A stretch of DNA of 64,000 nt from G963665185 sp963665185 (GCA_963665185.2 CAXXPO010000021.1:1-64000); one strand, 5' to 3'; counted from the stretch's first letter, positions 25,628 through 34,314 are shown. Notes: a model not told the origin generated them from the letters alone. Numbers and translations are program-made.

Positions 25628-26167
25628 ATGACTCGTCTTGAAAAACAATACAACGAGAAGGTCGCACCGGAACTCGCCAAAGAGTTTGGGTACAAATCCT
25701 CGATGCAGATTCCTCGCTTCAAATCCATCAGCCTGAACATCGGGCTGGGCGAAGCGAGCCAGAATCACAAGCTTATTGAGGAAGCCGTGGAAGATTTGAC
25801 CAGGATCGCCGGCCAGAAAGCCGTGATCACTCGCGCCAAGAAATCCATTGCCGCGTTCAAGCTGCGTGAAGGACAGCCTGTTGGCTGCCGCGTCACGTTG
25901 CGCCGCGACATCATGTGGGACTTCTATGACAAGCTGGTCAACTTCTCGCTGCCCCGAGTCCGCGACTTTCGCGGGATTCCCGATCGCGGCTTTGATGGAC
26001 GTGGAAACTTCACGCTCGGACTCAAGGAACATTCCATTTTTCCTGAGATCGATATCGACAAAGTTGATAGCGTGAAGGGCATGAACGTGACCATCGTCAC
26101 AACAGCAACATCCGACAAGGAAAGCAAAATGCTGCTGTCCCTGCTCGGTATGCCCTTCAAGAAGTAA
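25628..26167 (+). CDS. rplE: Ribosomal protein L5
   Basis: A 179-residue 5S rRNA-binding protein. It shows MTRLEKQYNEKVAPEL, then GQKAVITRAKKSIAAFKLRE and VRDFRGIPDRGFDGRGN. The ATG at 25628 is better placed than one at 25622 relative to the TAGGAA site. It is eight bases after rplX. Confidence 0.97.
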   Translation: MTRLEKQYNEKVAPELAKEFGYKSSMQIPRFKSISLNIGLGEASQNHKLIEEAVEDLTRIAGQKAVITRAKKSIAAFKLREGQPVGCRVTLRRDIMWDFYDKLVNFSLPRVRDFRGIPDRGFDGRGNFTLGLKEHSIFPEIDIDKVDSVKGMNVTIVTTATSDKESKMLLSLLGMPFKK

Positions 26168-26179
26168 GGAGAATCGCAT

Positions 26180-26365
26180 ATGGCCCGTACCGCTCTTCGA
26201 GTGAAGGCGCGTAGAAAACCCAAGTTTTCGGCCCGCGCGTACAACCGTTGTCCCATCTGCGGACGTCCGCGGGCGTTCATGCGGCGATATGGCATCTGCC
26301 GTATCTGTTTCAGAAACAAAGCATTGCGCGGCGAGTTGCCGGGTGTGCGTAAATCGAGCTGGTAG
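26180..26365 (+). CDS. rpsN: Ribosomal protein S14, zinc type
   Basis: A 61-residue short (type Z) S14. The four zinc ligands C24, C27, C40 and C43 are all present in NRCPICGRPR and GICRICFRN. This is the C+ form, not the longer zinc-free paralogue. It stands in the usual rplE-rpsN-rpsH order. Confidence 0.97.
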   Translation: MARTALRVKARRKPKFSARAYNRCPICGRPRAFMRRYGICRICFRNKALRGELPGVRKSSW

Positions 26366-26376
26366 GAGACAGGCAT

Positions 26377-26760
26377 ATGGTTGTCAATGATCCCATTGCC
26401 GATATGCTGGCCCGCCTGCGCAACGCGCACCAGGCTCTGCATTCCGAAGTCAAAATTCCCTGCTCCAAGATGAAGGCGGCTATCGCTTCCATTCTCAAGG
26501 ACGAGGGGTTCATCAATGACTATGCTGTTGGCGAAAAGGATATCACCATTTCGCTGAAATACGCTGAAGGCCGCCCTCTCATTGGCGGAACCAAGCGCAT
26601 CAGCAAGCCCGGCCGCCGTATGTACGTCGGCGTGGATGGCATTCCCAGCGTCCGCAACGGACTGGGAATCTGCATCCTGTCCACATCGCGTGGCGTTCTT
26701 TCGGGCTCTGTTGCTGCCGAACGCAAGGTCGGCGGCGAACTTCTGTGTGAAATCTGGTAG
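26377..26760 (+). CDS. rpsH: Ribosomal protein S8
   Basis: A 127-residue primary 16S-binding protein. It begins MVVNDPIADMLARLRNAHQA and ends with the signature STSRGVLS and a C-terminal GGELLCEIW. In E. coli S8 represses the spc operon; no site can be assigned here. The ATG follows TAGGAGA. Confidence 0.97.
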   Translation: MVVNDPIADMLARLRNAHQALHSEVKIPCSKMKAAIASILKDEGFINDYAVGEKDITISLKYAEGRPLIGGTKRISKPGRRMYVGVDGIPSVRNGLGICILSTSRGVLSGSVAAERKVGGELLCEIW

Positions 26761-26770
26761 GGGAATCGCC

Positions 26771-27310
26771 ATGTCCAGAATCGGAAAACGCGCAATCGAA
26801 ATCCCCAGCGGCGTGGAAGTGAAGATTGGCAATGAAGCCATCGAAATCAAGGGACCCATGGGAACCTTGAGCACTCCACTGCACCCCAAAATTTCGTATG
26901 CCGTCGAGAATAACACCGTAGAGGTCACCCGCGTCGACGAGTCGCGTTCCGCCCATGAACAACATGGGTTGCGCCGCACCCTTCTTGCGAACTGCATTGA
27001 AGGCGTCAGCAAGGGCTACACCAAGGAACTTGAAATCGTTGGTGTGGGTTACAAGGTCCAGGTCCAGGGAAAGAACGTGGTGCTCACCGTGGGGTATTCC
27101 CATCCGGTGCAGTATCCTCTGCCCCAGGGCATCGAGGCCGCTGCCGAAGGCAGCAAGCTCGCCATCAAGGGCATTGACAAACAGCTGGTAGGCGAAGTCG
27201 CCGCCCAGATCCGTCGTGTGCGCCCGCCTGAACCCTTCAAGGGGAAAGGTATCAAGTACGTGGGCGAAAATATTCGTCGGAAGGCCGGTAAGTCCGGCGG
27301 CAAGAAGTAA
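26771..27310 (+). CDS. rplF: Ribosomal protein L6
   Basis: A 179-residue protein near the sarcin-ricin loop, made of two repeated folds. It shows MSRIGKRAIEIPSGVEV, GVGYKVQVQGKN and the C-terminal RPPEPFKGKGIKYVGE. The ATG at 26771 follows GGGGAATC and gives the family start; upstream frame overlaps rpsH. Confidence 0.98.
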   Translation: MSRIGKRAIEIPSGVEVKIGNEAIEIKGPMGTLSTPLHPKISYAVENNTVEVTRVDESRSAHEQHGLRRTLLANCIEGVSKGYTKELEIVGVGYKVQVQGKNVVLTVGYSHPVQYPLPQGIEAAAEGSKLAIKGIDKQLVGEVAAQIRRVRPPEPFKGKGIKYVGENIRRKAGKSGGKK

Positions 27311-27324
27311 GGAGGAGGCCGAAC

Positions 27325-27684
27325 ATGAAACTCACAAAAAAGGCACAGCGGCTGCGGCGTAAGATCCGTATCCGCAAGAAGATCTCGGGTACCTCCTCCC
27401 GTCCGCGCCTCGTGGTCTTCCGGTCCAACAAGCACATCTATGCCCAGCTCGTCAACGACGAAGCCGGTGCGACTTTGATGACGTCGTCTTCCCTGGCTCT
27501 GGCCAAGGCTGGCGACCAGTGCAAGCTGGACAAGGAAACTGCGATAAAAGTTGGCAAGGACATTGCGGAAAAGGCCAAGGCTATCAAGATCGAAGCCGTG
27601 GTCTTCGACCGTAACGGTTTCAGGTTTCATGGCCGCATCAAGGCTCTTGCCGACGGTGCACGCGAAGCCGGGCTCAAATTCTAG
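27325..27684 (+). CDS. rplR: Ribosomal protein L18
   Basis: A 119-residue 5S rRNA-binding protein. The motif RPRLVVFRSNKHIYAQL and the end NGFRFHGRIKALADGAREAG are characteristic. A GGAGGAGG site precedes the ATG. Confidence 0.97.
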   Translation: MKLTKKAQRLRRKIRIRKKISGTSSRPRLVVFRSNKHIYAQLVNDEAGATLMTSSSLALAKAGDQCKLDKETAIKVGKDIAEKAKAIKIEAVVFDRNGFRFHGRIKALADGAREAGLKF

Positions 27685-27697
27685 GGGTTGAACCGAC

Positions 27698-28192
27698 ATG
27701 GTTGAAACAAACGATACCGGTCACATTGAAAAGGTTGTCTATCTGAACCGCGTCGCCAAAGTTGTGAAAGGCGGCCGCCGCTTCAGCTTCAGCGCCCTTG
27801 TGGTGGTTGGCGACGGCGAAGGTCAGGTGGGCTACGGACTGGGCAAGGCCAATGAAGTTCCCGAAGCCATCCGCAAAGCCTCTGAGCGGGCCAAGCGCGG
27901 CATGGTCAAGATTCCGCTTCTTGACGGCACATTGCCTTTTGCGACCATGGGTGAGTTTGGCGCAGCCCGCGTCATGCTCAAGCCTGCCAGCAAGGGTACC
28001 GGCATCATTGCCGGTGGTCCGGTGCGCGCCGTCATGGAAGCCGTGGGAGTCCACGACATTCTGACCAAGGCCATTGGAACCAATAATCCCCACAATGTGC
28101 TCAAAGCCACCATCGAGGGACTGACCCAGATGGATAGCGCCGAGGACATGTCCCGGCTGCGCGGCAAGCAACTGACCACTCCGAGAAAGTAG
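27698..28192 (+). CDS. rpsE: Ribosomal protein S5
   Basis: A 164-residue 30S protein tied to decoding accuracy. The blocks VKGGRRFSFSALVVVGDG, GYGLGKANEVPEAIRKA and GPVRAVMEAVGVHDIL are typical. It is 13 bases after rplR and ten before rpmD. Confidence 0.98.
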   Translation: MVETNDTGHIEKVVYLNRVAKVVKGGRRFSFSALVVVGDGEGQVGYGLGKANEVPEAIRKASERAKRGMVKIPLLDGTLPFATMGEFGAARVMLKPASKGTGIIAGGPVRAVMEAVGVHDILTKAIGTNNPHNVLKATIEGLTQMDSAEDMSRLRGKQLTTPRK

Positions 28193-28201
28193 GAGACTGC
28201 C

Positions 28202-28369
28202 ATGAAAATCAAACTCGTACGCAGTTTCATCGGTTGTGGCCCCAAGCAGCGTAAGGTCTTGGACTCCCTCGGGCTTCGCAAGATCCGCCAGGTCAAGGAA
28301 ATGCCAGACAACAACGCTGTGCGTGGTATGCTCAGAAAAGTGCAGCACTTGGTGGAGGTTTCCGAATAA
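28202..28369 (+). CDS. rpmD: Ribosomal protein L30
   Basis: A 55-residue protein beginning MKIKLVRSFIGCGPKQRKVL, followed by SLGLRKIRQVKEMPDN and GMLRKVQHLVEV, all family features. The last base of its stop overlaps the rplO ATG (TAATG). An AGGAG site lies before the ATG. Confidence 0.95.
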   Translation: MKIKLVRSFIGCGPKQRKVLDSLGLRKIRQVKEMPDNNAVRGMLRKVQHLVEVSE

Positions 28370-28824
28370 TGCAACTGCATGAACTTTACCCGTTCCCCGA
28401 GGAGCGGAAAAATAGAAAGCGCATCGGTCGTGGCTCCGGCTCTGGCTCGGGCAAGACCGCTGGCAAAGGACACAAGGGCCAGAACGCTCGCTCCGGTGGC
28501 GGAGTGCGTGCTGGTTTCGAAGGCGGCCAGATGCCTCTGGCCCGTCGTCTGCCCAAGCGCGGATTCAAGAATCCCTTCCGTCAGTCGTATGGTTCGGTCA
28601 ACCTGGATACTCTGGTTGCCGCATTCGAAGGGCAGAACGAAATCACCGTGGAAGATATCTACTCCAGGGGATTGTGCCCCAGGTCTCTGCCCGTGAAGGT
28701 TCTGGGTCGCTTTGCTGAAGATGATTTCAAGGCTAAACTCACCGTGGAAGCCCATCGCTTCAGCCAGAGCGCAAGGGAAATGATTGAAAAAGCGGGCGGC
28801 ACCGTCAAAGCGTTGGAAGGATAA
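28369..28824 (+). CDS. rplO: Ribosomal protein L15
   Basis: A 151-residue late-assembly 50S protein. It starts MQLHELYPFPEERKNRKRIG and shows the glycine-rich SGSGSGKTAGKGHKGQ, then GFEGGQMPLARRLPKRGF. It overlaps rpmD by one base and is followed three bases later by secY. Confidence 0.97.
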   Translation: MQLHELYPFPEERKNRKRIGRGSGSGSGKTAGKGHKGQNARSGGGVRAGFEGGQMPLARRLPKRGFKNPFRQSYGSVNLDTLVAAFEGQNEITVEDIYSRGLCPRSLPVKVLGRFAEDDFKAKLTVEAHRFSQSAREMIEKAGGTVKALEG

Positions 28825-28827
28825 ATC

Positions 28828-30138
28828 GTGGCAAGCGGAGTCGAGAGCCTGGGCAAACTGCCTGAGTTGAGAAAGCGCATCTTGTGGACGTTCGGTCTGC
28901 TGGCGTTCTATCGTATCGGTATCCACATCCCAGTACCGGGTGTGGACACCGCTGCCATAGCGGAGTTTTTCGAAAGCGCCAGCAACACGCTCTTCGGCCT
29001 GTTCGACATGTTCTCCGGTGGAGGCCTTTCCAAGGTCTCCATATTTGCCTTGGGTATCATGCCGTATATTTCGGCATCCATCATCTTGCAGCTCCTTACC
29101 GTGGTCAGCCCCGAGCTGGCCAGGCTCTCCAAAGAAGAGGGCGCGGAGGGGCGCAAGAAGATTACCCAGTATACCCGGTACGGAACCGTTCTGATCACCG
29201 TGATCCAGGGACTCGGCATTTCCATCGGACTCGAGTCCATGGCCAGTCCCACCGGAGCTTCGGTTGTTCTGGATCCGGGCTGGGCTTTCAGGCTGACGAC
29301 CATCCTAACCCTGACCGCCGGCACCATCCTCATCATGTGGATTGGGGAGCAGATGACCGAAAGGGGCATTGGCAACGGCATATCCATGATTATCTTCGCG
29401 GGTATCGTAGCCGGGCTTCCCACGGCGATGTTCAATACGTTCCGCCTGCTTTCCGCAGGAGAAATGTCTTTGTTCGTCCTGCTTGTCCTGCTGGTCATTA
29501 TGACGGCGGTGCTGGTGTTCATCGTGTTCATGGAACGCGGACAACGTCGCGTGCCCATCCATTATGCCAAGCGGCAGATGGGACGGCGCATGTACGGCGG
29601 GCAGACATCGCATCTGCCGTTGCGCGTGAACACGGCGGGCGTTATTCCGCCCATCTTCGCTTCGTCCATCCTGATGTTCCCGGCTACGCTGGCGAACTTC
29701 TCGGATGTTCCCTGGATCAAGGACATTTCAGCTGCCTTCTCGCCCACAAGCATTATATACAATATCTTCTTTGTCGGGCTGGTGGTATTTTTCTGCTTCT
29801 TTTATACGGCCATCATGTTTGATCCGTCGCAGATTGCTGAAAACCTGCGCAAGGCGGGCGGGTTCATTCCCGGTATCCGTCCTGGCGTGAAGACACAGGA
29901 ATACATTGACAAGGTTCTGGCCCGCATCACCTTGTGGGGAGCGGCCTACATTGCAGCCATCTGCGTTCTGCCCATGGTTTTCATCTCGCAGTTCAGCGTT
30001 CCCTTCTACTTCGGTGGCACGTCGCTGCTTATCGTCGTGGGTGTGGCCATGGACTTCATGGGAAAGCTCGAATCGTACACCATTTCCAGGCAGTACGACG
30101 GACTGATGAGCAAGGGTGCGAAGATCAAGGGCAGGTAA
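28828..30138 (+). CDS. secY: Preprotein translocase subunit SecY
   Basis: The 436-residue, ten-helix protein-conducting channel of the inner membrane. Visible blocks are the first helix after RKRILWTFGLLAFYRIG, the plug-near FSGGGLSKVSIFALGIMPYISAS, and the cytosolic loop GQRRVPIHYAKRQMGRRMYG and the Ser-His-Leu-Pro after it. The start is GTG. It works with SecE (1991). Unlike E. coli it is followed by map, with no adk. Confidence 0.97.
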   Translation: MASGVESLGKLPELRKRILWTFGLLAFYRIGIHIPVPGVDTAAIAEFFESASNTLFGLFDMFSGGGLSKVSIFALGIMPYISASIILQLLTVVSPELARLSKEEGAEGRKKITQYTRYGTVLITVIQGLGISIGLESMASPTGASVVLDPGWAFRLTTILTLTAGTILIMWIGEQMTERGIGNGISMIIFAGIVAGLPTAMFNTFRLLSAGEMSLFVLLVLLVIMTAVLVFIVFMERGQRRVPIHYAKRQMGRRMYGGQTSHLPLRVNTAGVIPPIFASSILMFPATLANFSDVPWIKDISAAFSPTSIIYNIFFVGLVVFFCFFYTAIMFDPSQIAENLRKAGGFIPGIRPGVKTQEYIDKVLARITLWGAAYIAAICVLPMVFISQFSVPFYFGGTSLLIVVGVAMDFMGKLESYTISRQYDGLMSKGAKIKGR

Positions 30139-30143
30139 CTGCT

Positions 30144-30914
30144 GTGAGGAAATTCCGCGGCATTTTTTTGAAAAGCGCCGCTGAAATCGAGGTGATGCGC
30201 GAAGCCAATCGCATCGTTGCAGAAATCCTCGACATGCTTGGCCGGGAAGTCGAGCCGGGCAGGCAGACCATGTTCTTTGAAGAATTGGCTGTGAGCCAAT
30301 GCGAAAAAAATAATGTCCGGCCCGCATTCAAAGGGTATAAGGGATTTCCCTTCGCCCTCTGCTGCTCGGTCAACGAGGAGGTGGTCCATGGATTCCCCTC
30401 GAACCGGGTGCTGCAGGAGGGAGACATCGTCTCCTTCGACATGGGTGTGATCTACCGGAAATATTACGGAGACTCCGCCCGGACCTTTACAGTAGGTAAT
30501 GTTTCGGGTAAAGCTTCTGCGCTTGTGGAAACGACTCGGATGGCCCTCATGAAGGGAATCCGGGAAGCACGACCCGGTAAGTATCTTGCCGATATTTCAC
30601 GGGCCATCCAGATGCATGCCGAATCCAACGGATATTCGGTCATCAAGCGTTTTGTAGGACATGGCATCGGCCTGAATCTGCATGAGAAGCCGGAGGTCCC
30701 GAACTATGTAACGGACCGCGCCATGGATCTCCCCCTCAAGGCCGGAATGGTTTTGGCCATCGAGCCCATGCTCACTCTGGGGGGTACAGAGGTCAGAGTG
30801 CTGGAAGACAGGTGGACCGCGGTTACAGCGGACGATTCCCTGTCTGCCCATTTTGAACACACCGTGGCCATCACCGACGATGGTCCCGATATACTGAGCC
30901 TTAACAACGAATAA
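30144..30914 (+). CDS. map: Methionine aminopeptidase, type I
   Basis: A 256-residue metallopeptidase that removes initiator methionine from nascent proteins. The metal ligands are visible: the first Asp in VSFDMGVIY, the second in YGDSARTF, His in GHGIGLNLHE, Glu in LAIEPML and the last Glu in FEHTVAI. The GTG at 30144 lies five bases after secY; a TTG at 30168 is an alternative. Placement between secY and rpmJ couples nascent-chain processing to ribosome synthesis. Confidence 0.95.
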   Translation: MRKFRGIFLKSAAEIEVMREANRIVAEILDMLGREVEPGRQTMFFEELAVSQCEKNNVRPAFKGYKGFPFALCCSVNEEVVHGFPSNRVLQEGDIVSFDMGVIYRKYYGDSARTFTVGNVSGKASALVETTRMALMKGIREARPGKYLADISRAIQMHAESNGYSVIKRFVGHGIGLNLHEKPEVPNYVTDRAMDLPLKAGMVLAIEPMLTLGGTEVRVLEDRWTAVTADDSLSAHFEHTVAITDDGPDILSLNNE

Positions 30915-30971
30915 GGAACTTTTCCGCGATTGCCGCTGAAAGACCGGCACGCGTAAGGCAAGGAGACGGTC

Positions 30972-31085
30972 ATGAAAGTACGTCCTTCAGTCAAGAAGAT
31001 CTGCCCGAAATGCAAGGTCATCAAGCGTAACGGCATTCTCAGGGTAATTTGCGAAAACCCCCGGCACAAACAGCGCCAGGGATAA
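30972..31085 (+). CDS. rpmJ: Ribosomal protein L36
   Basis: A 37-residue protein reading MKVRPSVKKICPKCKVIKRN, with zinc ligands C11, C14, C27 and H32 intact (C+ type). AAGGAGA precedes the ATG. It is 12 bases upstream of rpsM. Confidence 0.96.
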   Translation: MKVRPSVKKICPKCKVIKRNGILRVICENPRHKQRQG

Positions 31086-31097
31086 GAGAGGTAGACC

Positions 31098-31475
31098 GTG
31101 GCTCGTATTGCAGGAGTTGATCTCCCCAGAAACAAGCGGCTTGATATCGCCCTGACCTACATTTACGGCATCGGGCGGACCACAGCGTTGAAGATCCTCG
31201 ATTCGACCGGAATCGACTGGACAAAAAAATCCGACGATCTGTCAGCCGACGAAGTTAACACGATCCGTAAGGAAATTGAAGGCACCCAGAAGGTTGAAGG
31301 TGATTTGCGTCGCGAAGTGATGCAGAACATCAAGCGCCTTATGGACATTGGCTGCTACCGTGGTCTGCGTCACCGCAGGAAACTGCCGGTGCGCGGGCAG
31401 AGCACCCATGCCAACGCACGTACCCGCAAGGGACCGCGTCCCAGTGTTGTGGGTCGCAAGAAAAAAGGCAAATAG
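31098..31475 (+). CDS. rpsM: Ribosomal protein S13
   Basis: A 125-residue 30S head protein. It begins MARIAGVDLPRNKRLDIAL and ends with RHRRKLPVRGQSTHANARTR and a lysine-rich tail. The start is GTG with GAGAGGTAG upstream. A 110-base gap with a terminator-like hairpin separates it from rpsK. Confidence 0.97.
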   Translation: MARIAGVDLPRNKRLDIALTYIYGIGRTTALKILDSTGIDWTKKSDDLSADEVNTIRKEIEGTQKVEGDLRREVMQNIKRLMDIGCYRGLRHRRKLPVRGQSTHANARTRKGPRPSVVGRKKKGK

Positions 31476-31513
31476 GAAGCAACCGCCGCTTACCTCAAGT
31501 GGCGTGAACATAA

Positions 31514-31564
31514 GGGTGCGTGTACCGCGGCATCGTTGTACGCACCCCCACTGGACTATTTTTT
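31514..31564 (+). terminator. Hairpin with T-run between rpsM and rpsK, possible attenuator
   Basis: GGGTGCG plus TGTAC at 31514-31525 pairs with GTACGCACCC at 31538-31547 (two bases bulged). An outer AGTGG/CCACT pair (31498-31502, 31548-31552) can extend it. A run of six T follows at 31559-31564. It lies inside an operon where read-through is essential, so attenuation or an S4 control site is more likely than full termination. Confidence 0.55.
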
Positions 31565-31585
31565 CTAGAACCGGAGAAATTCGAT

Positions 31586-31975
31586 ATGGCCAGACCGCGC
31601 CGCACCGGAAAGAAGAAAGAAAAAAAGAACATCCCGACCGGTATTGCTCATATCCAGGCGACGTTCAACAATACGATTATCACCTTCACAGATATGAAGG
31701 GGAACGTTGTCAGTTGGGCCTCTGCCGGGGGCAGCGGATTCAAGGGATCGCGCAAATCCACCCCGTTCGCCGCACAGATTGCTGCGGAAAACGCGGCAAA
31801 GAAAGCGCAGGAGAATGGAATGCGTTCTGTGGGCATCCTGGTCAAGGGACCTGGCTCCGGACGCGAGGCTGCCATGCGCGCCATCAACTCCGTGGGCTTC
31901 AAGGTGACGTTCATTCGTGACATCACCCCCGTTCCCCATAACGGCTGCCGGCCTCCCAAGCGCCGCCGGGTCTAA
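31586..31975 (+). CDS. rpsK: Ribosomal protein S11
   Basis: A 129-residue platform protein. It shows IAHIQATFNNTIITFTDMKG, SWASAGGSGFKGSRKSTPFA and the end DITPVPHNGCRPPKRRRV. The ATG at 31586 follows CCGGAGAAA; the upstream open frame crosses the hairpin and is not coding. Confidence 0.97.
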   Translation: MARPRRTGKKKEKKNIPTGIAHIQATFNNTIITFTDMKGNVVSWASAGGSGFKGSRKSTPFAAQIAAENAAKKAQENGMRSVGILVKGPGSGREAAMRAINSVGFKVTFIRDITPVPHNGCRPPKRRRV

Positions 31976-31992
31976 CACAGGAGGAGTTTGTT

Positions 31993-32619
31993 TTGGCTCG
32001 TTATAACGGACCTAAATGCCGCCTTTGCCGTCGCGAAGGCGAAAAATTGTTTCTCAAGGGCGACCGCTGTTTTACAGACAAGTGCGCCTATGAGCGCCGC
32101 CCATATGCTCCGGGTATGCACGGTCGTGCCCGCAAAAAAATGAGCGACTACGCTTTGCAGCTTCGCGAGAAGCAGAAAGTGCGTCGCATGTACGGTGTTC
32201 TGGAGCATCAGTTCCTCCTTTATTTCAAGGAAGCTGATCGTCGCAAAGGCGTTACAGGTACCAACCTGCTGTCTTTGCTCGAATGCCGTCTGGACAACGT
32301 CATCTACCGCATGGGGTTTGCCAACTCCCGCGACCAGGCTCGTCAGCTTGTGCGCCATGGCATTTTCATGCGCAATGGTCGTCGGGTCAGCATCCCTTCC
32401 ATGCAGGTTCGCCCCGGCGATGTGCTCGAAGTGCGTGAGGAAAGCCGCAAGATTCCCGTTGTTCAGGAAGCCCAGAACGTTATTGCGCGTCGCGGCGTTC
32501 CGTCCTGGATGGAAGTTGACGGTGCCGCATTCAAGGGGACGGTCAAGGCCGTTCCTGTACGCGAGGACATTCAGCACCCCATCAACGAACAGTTGATTGT
32601 CGAGCTTTATTCCAAATAA
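31993..32619 (+). CDS. rpsD: Ribosomal protein S4, TTG start
   Basis: A 208-residue 16S-binding protein that nucleates 30S assembly. It reads ARYNGPKCRLCRREG with four cysteines (C9, C12, C26, C31), the zinc C+ form, and an S4 domain at LDNVIYRMGFANSRDQARQLV. The only sensible start is TTG at 31993, behind a strong AGGAGGAG site. A weak codon on a regulatory protein fits autoregulation but does not prove it. Confidence 0.96.
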   Translation: MARYNGPKCRLCRREGEKLFLKGDRCFTDKCAYERRPYAPGMHGRARKKMSDYALQLREKQKVRRMYGVLEHQFLLYFKEADRRKGVTGTNLLSLLECRLDNVIYRMGFANSRDQARQLVRHGIFMRNGRRVSIPSMQVRPGDVLEVREESRKIPVVQEAQNVIARRGVPSWMEVDGAAFKGTVKAVPVREDIQHPINEQLIVELYSK

Positions 32620-32634
32620 CGCATAGGTGGAAGC

Positions 32635-33678
32635 ATGCTCATCAAACAAGGCGAAAAACTGATCAATACCCGCAACTGGTTCGAGCTGGTTCGGCCCGAG
32701 CAGATCGAGCGGGACGCCAAGTCCACGGATCAGTATGGCAAGTTCGTTTGCGAACCGCTGGAACGGGGATTCGGCACGACCATTGGTAATGCTTTGCGCC
32801 GTGTCCTGCTCTCTTCCTTGCAGGGCGCTGCCATTGTCGCTGTCCGCATTGAGGGCGTGCAGCACGAGTTCACGACCATTCCCGGCGTTATTGAAGATAT
32901 CACCGATATCGTGCTCAACCTCAAGCTCGTGCGTTTCGCCATGACCACGGACGAGCCTCAGAAACTGACTCTGTCCGTGGCCAAGGCAGGCAAAGTCAGT
33001 GCTGCCGACATCCAGGAAACGCACTCCGTGAAAGTGCTTAACCCGGAACAGCACATCGCCACGCTCAGCGAAGACCTTCCATTCAACATGGAACTGGAAA
33101 TTCGCATGGGCAAGGGCTATGTCCCGGCCGAGATGCACGAGGGCCTTTCTGATGAAATCGGCCTGATCACCATGGACGCCGCCTTCTCGCCTATCAAGAA
33201 GGTTGCCTATACGGTCGAGCAGGCCCGTGTCGGCCAGATGACCAACTACGACAAGCTCATTCTTGAAGTGTGGACGGACGGCTCGGTCTCCCCCGAGGAC
33301 AGCATCGCGTACAGCGCGAAAATCCTCAAGGACCAGCTGGCCATCTTCATCAACTTCGACGAGCAGACCGATGCTGAAGAGGCGGCTTCGCACAAATCTC
33401 CCCGCGAAGAAAATTCGAACCTCTTCAAGAGCATTGATGAACTTGAACTTTCCGTGCGGGCCACCAACTGCCTGAAAAGCGCCAATATCAGCCTGGTCGG
33501 CGAACTGGTGCAGCGCGGCGAGTCGGAAATGCTCAAGACCAAGAACTTCGGTCGCAAGTCTCTTGAAGAGATCCGTCGCGTGCTGGAGAACATGGGCCTT
33601 GAATTCGGTATGAAAGTCGATGAGTTCGAGGCAAAATACCAAGAGTGGCTGAAGGGGAAGAATAAAGATGAGGCATAG
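32635..33678 (+). CDS. rpoA: DNA-directed RNA polymerase subunit alpha
   Basis: A 347-residue alpha subunit. The N-terminal dimerisation domain shows ERGFGTTIGNALRRVLLSSL; the C-terminal domain, which contacts UP elements and activators, shows LELSVRATNCLKSANI and NFGRKSLEEI. It overlaps rplQ by 11 bases, so they are translated together. Confidence 0.98.
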   Translation: MLIKQGEKLINTRNWFELVRPEQIERDAKSTDQYGKFVCEPLERGFGTTIGNALRRVLLSSLQGAAIVAVRIEGVQHEFTTIPGVIEDITDIVLNLKLVRFAMTTDEPQKLTLSVAKAGKVSAADIQETHSVKVLNPEQHIATLSEDLPFNMELEIRMGKGYVPAEMHEGLSDEIGLITMDAAFSPIKKVAYTVEQARVGQMTNYDKLILEVWTDGSVSPEDSIAYSAKILKDQLAIFINFDEQTDAEEAASHKSPREENSNLFKSIDELELSVRATNCLKSANISLVGELVQRGESEMLKTKNFGRKSLEEIRRVLENMGLEFGMKVDEFEAKYQEWLKGKNKDEA

Positions 33679-34210
33679 AAAAGCCGGAAAGAAATTCGGA
33701 ATGAAGCCGTCGCACCGCAAGTCCATGTTTCGCAACATGGCTCGCTCCATGGTGACGCACGAGCGCATCCGTACCACGGAAACACGGGCCAAGGAACTTC
33801 GCAAGGTCGTTGACGGCCTGGTTGCCCTGGCTCTGCGTAACGATCTTCATGCCCGTCGGCAGGCCTACAAAGTGCTTGAGAACCATCAACTGGTGCAGCG
33901 TCTTTTTGACGAAATCGGTCCCCGCTTCGTCGGTGTGAACGGTGGCTTCACCAGGGTTGTCAAGTTGGGCGAACCCCGGCGCGGAGACTGCTCCCCCATG
34001 GCGGTGATCGAGTTCACCCTCCTGGCAGGCGAGACTTCCAGCGATTCCAAGGCAGAAACCGCCAAGAAAGCGGCTCCTGCTGAAAAGGCACCTGCCAAGC
34101 AAAAGGCTGCCGCGAAAAAGGTAGAAGCTGAAGAAGCTCCTGCCGCCGAAGAAGCAGAAGGAAAGTCCGAGGAAGCAAAGTCCGAAGAAGGGCAGGCTGA
34201 CAAGGAATAG
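33668..34210 (+). CDS. rplQ: Ribosomal protein L17 with long charged tail
   Basis: The first 120 residues are ordinary L17 (MRHRKAGKKFGMKPSHRKSM to AVIEFTLLAG). Residues about 122-180 form a low-complexity tail of alanine, lysine and glutamate, basic at first and acidic at the end. L17 is usually about 115-130 residues, so the tail is an addition. Similar tails occur in other delta-type L17 proteins as far as I recall; its role is unknown. It is the last gene of the ribosomal block. Confidence 0.95.
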   Translation: MRHRKAGKKFGMKPSHRKSMFRNMARSMVTHERIRTTETRAKELRKVVDGLVALALRNDLHARRQAYKVLENHQLVQRLFDEIGPRFVGVNGGFTRVVKLGEPRRGDCSPMAVIEFTLLAGETSSDSKAETAKKAAPAEKAPAKQKAAAKKVEAEEAPAAEEAEGKSEEAKSEEGQADKE

Positions 34211-34241
34211 ACATAGCTGTTTCTTTTTTTTGACGAAAGCG

Positions 34242-34272
34242 AAAAGGCGTCCTGCAAGGGACGCCTTTTTTT
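34242..34272 (+). terminator. Rho-independent terminator after rplQ
   Basis: AAGGCGTCC and GGACGCCTT form a 9-bp stem with a short loop, followed by seven T. It lies 32 bases after the rplQ stop and ends the str-S10-spc-alpha block. Confidence 0.92.
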
Positions 34273-34314
34273 GTGCTATGAAAATAGATGGATTCGATGT
34301 ACCATATTATGATT

